The notes beneath the pieces are model-generated. The model saw nothing but the letters and a program-made list of their open reading frames with translations. It did not search any database and was not told the origin of the DNA. A DNA stretch of 64,000 bases from the NCBI RefSeq assembly GCF_026240945.1, contig NZ_JAPFPY010000011.1:180784-244783 (forward strand), in the 5' to 3' direction. This DNA comes from Mycolicibacterium sp. J2 (GTDB taxonomy: Bacteria > Actinomycetota > Actinomycetes > Mycobacteriales > Mycobacteriaceae). The position numbers were made by a program, and so were the translations under genes. This document shows positions 38,172 to 46,122 of the stretch, in pieces. Every line of letters starts with the position of its first letter. Positions within the stretch are counted from its first letter, which is position 1.

Positions 38172-40097
38172 ATGGATATGTTCACCCCCACGCTGGATTG
38201 GGGCGCCGAGCTACCGAAATCGCTGTGGTGGATCGCCACGGTCTGGCTCTATACGGCGATTCCGACCCTGATCATCCTGACCCTGCTCGCGCGGTTCACC
38301 ACCTGGGGGCGGCAGTTCTGGCGGATCACCGGTGGCTACTTCACGGGCCGCGACAGCGTCGTGGTGTGGTTGTGGCTCGCCGGCATCCTGCTGTCGGTGA
38401 TCATCGGGGTTCGCCTCGATGTGTTGCTGAGCTACCAGGGCAACGACATGATGACCGCGGCCCAGACCGCGTTCGAAGGCATCGGCAGCGACAACCAGGC
38501 CCTCAAGGATTCCGGGGTCAGCGGTTTCTGGTGGGCGTGGGCGCATTTCGCCGTGCTGGCGACGGTGCACGTCGCCCGCGTCATGCTGGACCTCTTCGTC
38601 ACGCAGCGGTTCCTGATTCGCTGGCGTGCGTGGCTCACCGGTCATCTGACCGGTGACTGGCTGGACGGCAAGGCCTACTATCGGGCCCGGTTCATCGACG
38701 ACACCATCGACAACCCCGACCAGCGCATCCAGTCCGATATCGACGTCTTCACCAATGGCGCGGGCCCGCTGCCGGCCAACCCCAACACGCTGAGTGCCAA
38801 CATGCTGCTGTTCGGCGCCATCGAGGCGATCGTGAGCGTCGGCTCGTTCGCCGTCATCCTGTGGAACCTGTCCGGTGACCTCTCGTTGTTCGGGGCCACG
38901 CTGCCCAGGGCGATGTTCTGGATCGGCATCGTCTACGTCGTGGTGGCCACCATCATCGCGTTCTGGATCGGCCGCCCGATCATCGAGTTGAGCTTCCGGA
39001 ACGAGAAGTTCAACGCCGCCTTCCGCTACGCCCTGGTGCGTTTGCGGGACGCCGCCGAGGCGGTGGCCTTCTACCGCGGCGAACGAGCCGAGCGGGTGCA
39101 GCTGCGGGAGCGCTTCGCCCCGGTGGTCGACAACTACAAACGCTTCATCAACCGGTCCGTGAAGTTCTACGGCTGGAACCTTTCGATCAGCCAGATCATT
39201 GTTCCGTTGCCGTGGGTCATCCAGGCGCCGCGGATGTTCGCCGGGCAGATCAAGCTGGGTGACATCTCGCAGACGTCGTCGGCGTTCAGCCAGATCCAGG
39301 GCGGGCTGTCGTACTTCCGCAACACCTACGACCAGTTCGCAGGCTGGCGGGCGTCCATCATCCGTCTGCACGGCCTGGTGGTCGCCAACGAGGAGGGCCG
39401 GGCGCTGCCCGAGCTGACCGTCGAGCCCAGCAAGGACTGCCTGGTCGAACTCGACGGGGTCGAGGTGCGCACCCCGTTGGGTGAACCGCTGGTCGAGGAT
39501 CTGAACGTGCGGCTGGAAAGCGGTGACACCCTGATCATCACCGGCCGGTCAGGGGCGGGCAAGACGACCCTGCTGCGCAGCATGGCGCAGTTGTGGCCGT
39601 TCACCTCGGGGACGTTCCGCTACCCGCAGGCCGAGAACGAGACGATGTTCCTGTCCCAGATGCCGTACGTGCCGCTGGGTGATCTGCGTGCGGTGGTGTC
39701 CTACCCCCAGGAACCGGGCAGCATCCCCGACGAGCGGTTGCACTGGGCACTGCAGAAGGTGTCGTTGCCGCAGTGCTCCAAGCGGCTGGCCGAAGTGGCG
39801 GACTGGGCCAAGGTGCTCTCCCCTGGCGAGCAGCAGCGCATCGCGTTTGCGCGGGTGCTGCTGACCCGGCCGCGCGCGGTGTTCATGGACGAGGCCACCT
39901 CCGCGCTGGACGAAGGCCTGGAGTACACCATGTACGCGTTGATCCGGGAGGAGCTGCCGGAGACCATCCTGGTCAGCGTCACCCACCGCAGCACCGTGGG
40001 CCAGCATCACGAGAAGCATCTACATCTGCACGGAGCCGGGCGCTGGTCGCTGGGCGACGTGGGCCGCGACGTCGAGGACGAAGTCACCCCCGTCTGA
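38172..40097 (+). CDS. SbmA/BacA-type ABC importer, first of a tandem pair (Rv1819c homologue)
   Basis: Fused membrane-ATPase half transporter of 641 residues; dimers import hydrophilic compounds. The M. tuberculosis homologue Rv1819c takes up vitamin B12, bleomycin and some peptides. The SbmA/BacA membrane domain fills about residues 1-370 ([52 protein letters not shown]). The ATPase has Walker [14 protein letters not shown] (about 457-469), signature [16 protein letters not shown], and Walker [14 protein letters not shown]. The start may be the ATG at 38172 or 38178; neither has a strong ribosome site. It is divergent from secA2. Confidence 0.92.
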   Translation: MDMFTPTLDWGAELPKSLWWIATVWLYTAIPTLIILTLLARFTTWGRQFWRITGGYFTGRDSVVVWLWLAGILLSVIIGVRLDVLLSYQGNDMMTAAQTAFEGIGSDNQALKDSGVSGFWWAWAHFAVLATVHVARVMLDLFVTQRFLIRWRAWLTGHLTGDWLDGKAYYRARFIDDTIDNPDQRIQSDIDVFTNGAGPLPANPNTLSANMLLFGAIEAIVSVGSFAVILWNLSGDLSLFGATLPRAMFWIGIVYVVVATIIAFWIGRPIIELSFRNEKFNAAFRYALVRLRDAAEAVAFYRGERAERVQLRERFAPVVDNYKRFINRSVKFYGWNLSISQIIVPLPWVIQAPRMFAGQIKLGDISQTSSAFSQIQGGLSYFRNTYDQFAGWRASIIRLHGLVVANEEGRALPELTVEPSKDCLVELDGVEVRTPLGEPLVEDLNVRLESGDTLIITGRSGAGKTTLLRSMAQLWPFTSGTFRYPQAENETMFLSQMPYVPLGDLRAVVSYPQEPGSIPDERLHWALQKVSLPQCSKRLAEVADWAKVLSPGEQQRIAFARVLLTRPRAVFMDEATSALDEGLEYTMYALIREELPETILVSVTHRSTVGQHHEKHLHLHGAGRWSLGDVGRDVEDEVTPV

Positions 40098-40123
40098 GCG
40101 CCCGCGCCGGGTAGCTTCCCGGC

Positions 40124-42019
40124 ATGGAAATGTTCAGCCAGTCGCTGGACTGGGGACACGAGATCCTCGCGTCACTGTGGTGGATCGCTAAGGCGTGGAC
40201 GATCAGCGCGGTTGCCATGGTGGCCGTCACGGCTTTCCTGGCCAGGTTCACCGGCTGGGGCCGGCAGTTCTGGCATGTCACCCGCGGGTATTTCGTCGGG
40301 CGCCAGAGCGTCGCGGTGTGGACGCTGCTGGGCGTACTGCTGCTGTCGGTGATGGTCTCGGTCCGGATGGACGTGCTGTTCAGCTACTACGCCAACGACC
40401 AGTCCACGGCACTGCAGGTCGCCTTCGAAGGCGCCAGCTCCGGCGATGCGGCGGTGCGCGATTCGGGTATCGCCGGGTTCTGGAAGTCGATCCTGATCTT
40501 CGTGGTGCTGGTCGCCGCCGATATCACCCGCACGCTGCTGGACCTGTATCTCATGCAGTACTTCATCATTCGGTGGCGGGTCTGGCTGACCGACCACCTC
40601 ACCGGCGACTGGCTCGACGACCGGGCCTACTACCGTGGCCGCTTTCTCGCCGCGTTCGGTGGCGAGCCGGTCGACAACCCCGATCAACGCATCCAGCAGG
40701 ACATCGACGTGTTCACCACCGGTACCGGGCCCGAGACCAACACACCGACGGTCGGCACGGCACAGACCCTGGTGTTCGGCACCGTCAACGCGGTGCTGTC
40801 CGTCGTGGCGTTCACGCCGATCCTGTGGAACCTGGCCGGTCCGCTGACGATCCTGGGCGTGACGATTCCCAAGGCCCTGTTCTGGTTGGCGCTGCTGTGG
40901 GTCGCGGTGACGACCGTGGTCGCGTTCTGGATCGGCCGCCCGATCATCGGTCTGACCTTCCGCAACGAGCGCACCAATGCGGCGTTTCGCTATGCGCTGG
41001 TCCGGATCCGGGACGCTGCCGAGGCGGTCAGCCTGTACCGCGGCGAGGACGCCGAACGTCGCACCCTTGGCAGCCGGTTCGCGGCGATCATCGCCAACTA
41101 TCGCCGACTGGTGCTGCGCGGAGTGGCGTTCCTGGGCTGGAACCGGTCCATCAGCCAGGTCATCTCGCCCCTGCCTCTGGTGGTGCAGGCACCCCGGTTG
41201 TTCGCCGGTGAGCTCAAGTTCGGTGACGTCATGCAGTCGGCCGGGGCGTTCGGTTCGGTGCAGAGCTCGTTGAGCTTCTTCCGGGCCGTGTACGACGCGT
41301 TCGCCGGGTACCGCGCGGCGATCATCCGGCTGGACGGCTTGGTCACGGCCAACGAACAGGCCAGGGCGCTACCGCGATTGACCGCGACGCGCAGCGACGA
41401 CGGTGGGGTCACGATCGCCGATGTGCGGGTGTGCTCGCCCGTCGGTGAACGGCTCGTCGACGGCCTGGACGTGCGGCTGGTTCCCGGTGACACCTTGGTG
41501 ATCACCGGCCCGTCGGGCACCGGCAAGACGACCCTGCTGCGCAGTGTGGCCCAAATGTGGCCCTATGCAACGGGTTCGGTGACTCACCCGGCCGACGCGA
41601 TGTTCCTGTCCCAGCTGCCCTACGCACCGCTGGGTGATCTGCGTGCCGTCGTCGGCTACCCATCCCTACCCGGCACCTATCCTGACGACGCCATCCGCGC
41701 GGCGTTGGACGCCGTCACGCTGGGGCATCTGACCGGCCGGCTGGACGAGGAAACCGACTGGGGCAACCAGCTTTCACCCGGCGAACAGCAGCGCGTCGCG
41801 TTCGCCAGGGTACTGCTGGCCCGACCGGCGGCGGTGTTCCTGGACGAGGCGACCTCGGCGCTGGATCCGGGCCAGGAATTCGCGATGTACCGCACGTTAC
41901 GTGAGGCGTTGCCCGACACCATCGTGGTCAGTGTCAGCCACCGCGACAGCGTCGACCGTCACCACCGCCAGCGGCTGGAACTGCTCGGCGCGGGCCGGTG
42001 GCGGCTGACGCCGGTTTAG
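40124..42019 (+). CDS. SbmA/BacA-type ABC importer, second of the tandem pair
   Basis: Paralogue of the preceding gene, 631 residues, starting 26 bases after it. The membrane domain shows the same landmarks (FWHVTRGYFVGRQSVAVW, DVLFSYYANDQSTALQVAFE, NPDQRIQQDIDVFT). The ATPase has Walker [14 protein letters not shown], signature [16 protein letters not shown] and Walker [14 protein letters not shown]. All motifs are intact in both copies, so both should be active. They may form a heterodimer with a changed substrate range. Its TAG overlaps the stop of the converging flavoprotein gene. Confidence 0.92.
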   Translation: MEMFSQSLDWGHEILASLWWIAKAWTISAVAMVAVTAFLARFTGWGRQFWHVTRGYFVGRQSVAVWTLLGVLLLSVMVSVRMDVLFSYYANDQSTALQVAFEGASSGDAAVRDSGIAGFWKSILIFVVLVAADITRTLLDLYLMQYFIIRWRVWLTDHLTGDWLDDRAYYRGRFLAAFGGEPVDNPDQRIQQDIDVFTTGTGPETNTPTVGTAQTLVFGTVNAVLSVVAFTPILWNLAGPLTILGVTIPKALFWLALLWVAVTTVVAFWIGRPIIGLTFRNERTNAAFRYALVRIRDAAEAVSLYRGEDAERRTLGSRFAAIIANYRRLVLRGVAFLGWNRSISQVISPLPLVVQAPRLFAGELKFGDVMQSAGAFGSVQSSLSFFRAVYDAFAGYRAAIIRLDGLVTANEQARALPRLTATRSDDGGVTIADVRVCSPVGERLVDGLDVRLVPGDTLVITGPSGTGKTTLLRSVAQMWPYATGSVTHPADAMFLSQLPYAPLGDLRAVVGYPSLPGTYPDDAIRAALDAVTLGHLTGRLDEETDWGNQLSPGEQQRVAFARVLLARPAAVFLDEATSALDPGQEFAMYRTLREALPDTIVVSVSHRDSVDRHHRQRLELLGAGRWRLTPV

Positions 42020-43521
42020 CCGGCCGGCTGCGCGGCGCGCGCTCCCGCCCGCCGCGCCGCATGTCCGCCCGCTCGCCTCCCGAAGAAGGAACCTTCACCC
42101 AATTGCGTTCCGCTGGCATAGCCCTCGCCGTCCTGGGCGATATTCGACGCGCAGGCGCCGGCGGCGTACAAACCGGGCACCGCGCTGCCGTCCTCGCGCA
42201 GCACCTCCCCGTCCAGTGACACGGCCAGCCCACCCATGGTGAACCCCGAGTACATGGCCACGCCGAGGGACAGGTCGAACGCCGCGTACGGCCCGGTGTC
42301 CTGCGCGGCGATGTAGTCGGGCTGCTTGTGGAAGTCCGGATCCTCGCCGTCGGCCGCCGCGGCGTTGTAACGCTCGAGGGTGGCGGCCAGATTACCGGAC
42401 GGAATACCAAGTGCCGCTTCAACTTCGGCGATCGTCTCGTATCCGTCGATGAACTTGATGAGCGGCATCTCGGGCATCTGCATGTGCGCCTCGTCCACGA
42501 TCAGATACGCCTGCTGATCGGGTTGGCGCAGCACGAAGGCCGACGTGCGCGAGTGGTAGGAGTCCTCGGCCACGAAACGCTGCCCCTGATTGTTGACGAT
42601 CACCCCGGTCAGCAGGATCTCCGGCGGGTAGGCGGCCGCGGTGATGAACAGTCCGTCGAGGTTCTTGGCCACGCCACCGGCCGAGACCCCGAGCCGGATG
42701 CCGAGCCCGTCATCGTGCGGGTTGCCGAGAATGTAGGGCTCGACTTCACCGTGGTGCTTGGTCTTACGCTTCTTGCCCAGCGCCGGTGTGTATTCGGCGA
42801 CCATCTCGGGGTTCATCGCGAATCCCCCGGCCGCGATGATGACGGCGTCGGCCTTGACCGCACCGGTGTCGCCGAAGTTCTTCCAGCTCACCCCGACCAC
42901 CGCGCCGTCGTCGACGACAAGGTTGGTTGCCCCTGTCTCGTAACGAATTTCGACGCCGAGCTCGGCCGCTCGCTTCAACAGCAACTGGATCACCATATCG
43001 GCGCCGCCCAACTCACCGGGCACCGGAACGGAATGCCCGCGCGGAGCCGGCTTGGCCTGCTCGCAGAACGGCCACACCTTCTCGTTACCGGTGTAGGACA
43101 GGCCCTCGGTGCCCGGCGGCACCACCACCTTGCCCGGGTAGAAGCTGCGCTCGAATTCGAAGCCAAGGCCCACAAGCCAGTTGAAGTGTTCGACGCTGCC
43201 GTCGCAGTAGGCCCGGATCTTGTCCAGTTCCGGGTCCTTGGACACCGCGACCAGGTATTTGTACATCTCCTCGGCAGAATCCTCGTGGCCGGTGGCCTGC
43301 TGTACGGCGGTACCGCCGCCGAGGTAGAAGTGTCCGCCTGCCATCGAGGTGGTCCCACCGGCGGCCGCGGCGCGTTCCAGCACCAGCACCCGGGCGCCGG
43401 CGGCGGCGCTGACGGCGGCACTACCGCCGGCGATTCCGAATCCGACGACGACGACGTCGAATTCGCCGGACCAGTCCGTGACATCCTTGGCGTCGACGGT
43501 GGCGGGGGTGGTGATGCTCAC
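42016..43521 (-). CDS. KstD-like FAD-dependent oxidoreductase (3-ketosteroid dehydrogenase family)
   Basis: Flavoprotein of 501 residues of the fumarate-reductase/3-ketosteroid-dehydrogenase superfamily. The FAD site is DVVVVGFGIAGGSAAVSAAA (about 22-41), followed by LERAAAAGGTTSMAGG. A second FAD motif is ADAVIIAAGGFAMN (about 230). The C-terminus has YSGFTMGGLAVSLDGEVL and PGLYAAGACASNI. Length and motifs resemble delta-1- or delta-4(5alpha)-ketosteroid dehydrogenases, but the exact reaction cannot be fixed from sequence. The GTG at 43521 has GGAGAG upstream and overlaps the VOC gene stop (GTGA). A KstR site in front of the VOC gene supports a steroid role. Confidence 0.8.
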   Translation of the reverse strand: MSITTPATVDAKDVTDWSGEFDVVVVGFGIAGGSAAVSAAAGARVLVLERAAAAGGTTSMAGGHFYLGGGTAVQQATGHEDSAEEMYKYLVAVSKDPELDKIRAYCDGSVEHFNWLVGLGFEFERSFYPGKVVVPPGTEGLSYTGNEKVWPFCEQAKPAPRGHSVPVPGELGGADMVIQLLLKRAAELGVEIRYETGATNLVVDDGAVVGVSWKNFGDTGAVKADAVIIAAGGFAMNPEMVAEYTPALGKKRKTKHHGEVEPYILGNPHDDGLGIRLGVSAGGVAKNLDGLFITAAAYPPEILLTGVIVNNQGQRFVAEDSYHSRTSAFVLRQPDQQAYLIVDEAHMQMPEMPLIKFIDGYETIAEVEAALGIPSGNLAATLERYNAAAADGEDPDFHKQPDYIAAQDTGPYAAFDLSLGVAMYSGFTMGGLAVSLDGEVLREDGSAVPGLYAAGACASNIAQDGEGYASGTQLGEGSFFGRRAGGHAARRAGARAAQPAG

Positions 43522-44015
43522 GTGCTGCTCTCCTGTTTCACATGGTCGAAGAAGGCCTGGATCTCGGGCGGAATGTAGGCGTATTCCAGGTACGGGACCC
43601 CGGCGTCGGCGGCGCTGACGTAGCCGAACCGCATCCCTCCGGGCATGACGCCGCGCTGGACGACCGGGGCGCCCCGTGCGTGCGCCTCGGCGAGGGCGGC
43701 TTCGAAGGCGTCGACGTCCGGGGCCGCCACGCAGATGTGGTGCAGACCGGGCCCGTTGGCCTCGAGGAACTCGGTGTAAATGCTGACCCCCTGCACCGGG
43801 GCGATCAGTTCCAACTGGGTGTCCCCGGCGTAGCCGAGCGAGATATCGGCCGTGAAATCGGCAGGCGCATCGCGATAGGTGCAGCCATCCGGTCCGAAGT
43901 GCACGGCAGGCATGCGCACCCAGCCACGCGCACCGAGCAGCGCCGAAAGGGTCACTTCGGTGGCGTCCAGGTCGCGCGTCACCCAGGCGATCTGGACAGG
44001 TGTCTGGTTCAGCAT
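43518..44015 (-). CDS. VOC (glyoxalase-fold) protein in a KstR-linked operon
   Basis: Protein of 165 residues with two beta-alpha-beta-beta-beta halves of the vicinal oxygen chelate fold. The first half begins PVQIAWVTRDLDATEVTLSA, with QLELIAPVQGVSIYTEFLEA (about 73-92); the second half begins GLHHICVAAPDVDAFEAALA (about 97-116) and contains YLEYAYIPPE. Likely metal ligands are the His of GLHHI and the Glu of YLEYAY. Possible functions are an epimerase, isomerase or dioxygenase acting on a steroid intermediate. The start ATG at 44015 lies 35 bases from the KstR box, and the next gene overlaps it by 4 bases. Confidence 0.75.
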   Translation of the reverse strand: MLNQTPVQIAWVTRDLDATEVTLSALLGARGWVRMPAVHFGPDGCTYRDAPADFTADISLGYAGDTQLELIAPVQGVSIYTEFLEANGPGLHHICVAAPDVDAFEAALAEAHARGAPVVQRGVMPGGMRFGYVSAADAGVPYLEYAYIPPEIQAFFDHVKQESST

Positions 44016-44049
44016 CGATCTGAGGATATCCCGCCCCATCCACCATGGC

Positions 44050-44063
44050 TAGAACGTGTTCTA
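44050..44063. promoter_or_regulatory. KstR-type operator
   Basis: TAGAACGTGTTCTA fits the KstR consensus TNNAACNNGTTNNA exactly and has perfect 6-base arms. It lies 35 bases before the VOC gene start and overlaps the TAG stop of the upstream TetR gene. KstR is the cholesterol-catabolism repressor of mycobacteria, released by steroid acyl-CoA. Confidence 0.8.
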
Positions 44064-44744
44064 GTTTCCCTTCAGGGCATCGACGGCCAGCCGGATCTGG
44101 CCGTCGAACACGAGGGCGGCGTCGGTGACGGTGTCGGGCCCGTACTGGCCGAAGACCTCCATGCTGATCGCGCCCACCAGGGTGGCCCACAGCAGAAAAC
44201 ACTTCAGCAACGCACGGTCGCCACCAGGGAAGCTGTACTCGGCCCGCAGCGCCGCGAAGTCGCCTGACAGCGGTTGCGGTAGAGCATCTTTGGGGTCCGG
44301 AATGGCGCCGGCCAGGATGCCCTCGGCGACGGCGGCCAGCACCGACACGATCATCCTGGTTCCCGGCCCGACCGTGATGTCAGCCGGGGCGCGATACCCG
44401 GGCACCGGACTGCCGTACAGCAACGCCCAGCGGGCGGGTTGGTCGACCGCCCACACCCGCGCGGCGTGCGCCATCGCCAGGATGCGCTCGTGCCAGTCGC
44501 CACCCCTGCCGGCGGCAGCGGCGTCGACGGCATCGGCGAGTTCGGTATAGGCGTCCACCAGCAGCAGGGTCAGCAGATCATCCCGACTGGGGACGTAGCG
44601 GTACACCGCCGAGGACACCATGCCCAGGTCCCGGGCGACGGCACGTAGCGACAGCCCCGCCGCGCCCTCGGTGATCAGGTGCCGCCTGCCGATCTCGACG
44701 ATCTCGGCCTCGATGCGTGCACGCGCGTCCTGCCGCTTGCCCAT
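44061..44744 (-). CDS. TetR/AcrR-family transcriptional regulator
   Basis: Regulator of 227 residues. The N-terminal helix-turn-helix is typical: MGKRQDARARIEAEIVEIGR, then ITEGAAGLSLRAVARDLGMV and SSAVYRYVPSRDDLLTLLLV (about 23-62). The C-terminal ligand domain is of the WHG type (AARVWAVDQPARWALLYGSP, LLKCFLLWATLVGAISMEVFG). The ATG at 44744 is chosen because it begins the conserved domain. Two similar dyads lie in the intergenic region shared with the divergent Ddn-like gene, so it probably represses itself and that gene. The ligand is unknown. Confidence 0.88.
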   Translation of the reverse strand: MGKRQDARARIEAEIVEIGRRHLITEGAAGLSLRAVARDLGMVSSAVYRYVPSRDDLLTLLLVDAYTELADAVDAAAAGRGGDWHERILAMAHAARVWAVDQPARWALLYGSPVPGYRAPADITVGPGTRMIVSVLAAVAEGILAGAIPDPKDALPQPLSGDFAALRAEYSFPGGDRALLKCFLLWATLVGAISMEVFGQYGPDTVTDAALVFDGQIRLAVDALKGN

Positions 44745-44766
44745 GTCGCCAGTCTGACACAAAACG

Positions 44767-44779
44767 AGAACACTGCTCT
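44767..44779. promoter_or_regulatory. TetR-type dyad 1
   Basis: AGAACACTGCTCT, partner of a close copy at 44815. The arms AGAxC/GCTCT are imperfect. It lies 22 bases before the TetR gene start. Confidence 0.5.
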
Positions 44780-44814
44780 TGATTTCCCACGCACCGCGTG
44801 GCACGCTCAAACCA

Positions 44815-44827
44815 AGAGCACCGCTCT
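44815..44827. promoter_or_regulatory. TetR-type dyad 2
   Basis: AGAGCACCGCTCT has perfect arms AGAGC/GCTCT with a 3-base centre. It lies 22 bases before the start of the plus-strand Ddn-like gene, mirror-like to the first dyad, which supports control of both divergent genes by the TetR protein. Confidence 0.6.
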
Positions 44828-44849
44828 CGAAAACTCGAAAGGACTTCCC

Positions 44850-45290
44850 ATGACGATTCGGTACGACGAACCCACCCGGGCCGCCAAGGCGGGCAATCGG
44901 TTGATCCGCTGGCTCGCCGAGACCGGCATCAGCATCGCGGGCGCCCGGGCGCTGCGCGTACGCGGTCGGCGCACCGGCAAATGGCAGGCCGTGGTGGTCA
45001 ACGTGCTCACCGTGGAGGGTCGGGACTATCTGATCTCACCACGCGGCAACACCCAGTGGGCCCGCAATGCGCGAGCCGCGGGCACCGTCCAGGTGGGGCC
45101 GTGGTGGCGCCGGCGGCAGGTTCAGGTCATCGAAGTGCCCGACGCTGCGAAGCCCGAGTTGGTGAGGCGTTACCTCGACCGCTGGTTCTGGGAGGTCAAG
45201 GGTCACATCGGCGGCTTGACGCCGGATGCCACCGACGCCGAGCTGCGGGTGAAGACTGTTTCGATCCCGGTGTTCGAATTGGTCGGCTGA
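44850..45290 (+). CDS. Deazaflavin (F420)-dependent nitroreductase-family protein
   Basis: Split-beta-barrel protein of 146 residues of the Ddn family, whose members use reduced F420 to reduce quinones, nitro compounds and unsaturated lactones. Family parts are LRVRGRRTGKWQAVVVNVLT (about 33-52), DYLISPRGNTQWARNARAAG (about 58-77) and YLDRWFWEVKGHIGGL. The ATG is preceded by AAAGGA. It is divergent from the TetR gene, whose probable operators lie between them. Its last 88 bases overlap the 3' end of the converging protease gene, so both C-termini share DNA. Confidence 0.88.
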   Translation: MTIRYDEPTRAAKAGNRLIRWLAETGISIAGARALRVRGRRTGKWQAVVVNVLTVEGRDYLISPRGNTQWARNARAAGTVQVGPWWRRRQVQVIEVPDAAKPELVRRYLDRWFWEVKGHIGGLTPDATDAELRVKTVSIPVFELVG

Positions 45291-45955
45291 ATCGCGGTGG
45301 CCTCGATGATCTGCTGACCGGTGGACTCGAACGAGACGGCCGCGGGCAGTTGCCCCCAGGTGCTGTTGAACAACCCGATGATCACCGCACGGCCGTCGGC
45401 CGTCGGCACATACACCGGGCCACCGGAATCGCCCTTCTGGCTGACCACGCCGTTGGTCATGGTGAACCAGCCGTTGTTGACGGCGTTGATGGTGCCGCAT
45501 GTCTCGCCGGTGATGATGCCGAAGTGGCATACCGGCTGGCCCGGCTTCTGCACCGCGAGATTTGGATCGGAAACCAACGCGCGGCCGCCCGGCAACACGT
45601 CGACCATCTGCACATCGGGGGCCAACGCGATGGCCTCCCAGTCGGTGATCTGGTAGTCGGCGGTGATGGTCGCGCCGTCGGGGGTGTTGTCCCTGGACAG
45701 GGTGACGGCGCCGATGACGTTGCCGTCCCGGTCGGTGACCGGTCCGTCGCCTCGGCAGTGGCCCGCCGTCAGCGCCGAGCGCGATGCCATGTCGACATAG
45801 CCGAGGGTGCACATGGTGCTCCCCTGCCGGATCTCCATGCCGGGATAGACGGTGGGGCCGGGAGTGACGGCCGGGCTGGCGGCAGCCGGGGTGGCAGCCA
45901 CCGGCGCAGCGGCCGCGAGAGCGGCAACGAGGATGCTCAACAGACGTGCGCGCAC
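45203..45955 (-). CDS. Secreted chymotrypsin-fold serine protease, Rv1815 homologue
   Basis: Exported protein of 250 residues with an S1-type protease fold. A signal peptide (MRARLLSILVAALAAAAPVA, cut after an AxA near 28) precedes YPGMEIRQGSTMCTLGYVDM. The catalytic His is in ALTAGHCRG and the Ser in SQKGDSGGPVYV; an Asp in ADYQITDWEA may complete the triad. Four Cys can form two disulfides. The GTG at 45955 is chosen because GGAGG lies at the right distance; an ATG at 45976 would add seven residues. The last 29 residues are encoded antisense to the Ddn-like gene and look like an extension. It matches Rv1815, whose substrate is not known. Confidence 0.82.
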   Translation of the reverse strand: MRARLLSILVAALAAAAPVAATPAAASPAVTPGPTVYPGMEIRQGSTMCTLGYVDMASRSALTAGHCRGDGPVTDRDGNVIGAVTLSRDNTPDGATITADYQITDWEAIALAPDVQMVDVLPGGRALVSDPNLAVQKPGQPVCHFGIITGETCGTINAVNNGWFTMTNGVVSQKGDSGGPVYVPTADGRAVIIGLFNSTWGQLPAAVSFESTGQQIIEATAIQPTNSNTGIETVFTRSSASVASGVKPPM

Positions 45956-46020
45956 GAATCCCTCCGATCCCTTCATCCGCGGTGAGTCCGACGCTACCGG
46001 GATGCTGAGGTGTAGATCGG

Positions 46021-46041
46021 GTAACGGCCCGATCCCGTTAC
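46021..46041. promoter_or_regulatory. Dyad upstream of the protease gene
   Basis: GTAACGG and CCGTTAC flank a 7-base spacer. It lies 66 to 86 bases before the protease start, where a promoter or operator would be. No known regulator consensus was matched. Confidence 0.4.
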
Positions 46042-46122
46042 AACAACACCTACCCGAACGGCAAGAATCCCGCTCGGCGTGTCGCGAGGGAAGTTATCGA
46101 GTGGTCAGAGCAGGGCGCAGCG

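Noticed and set aside
35797..38271. An 824-codon plus-strand frame over secA2
   Set aside because: Antisense to secA2, with no motif or start signal, and it runs into the start of the first importer gene in another frame.
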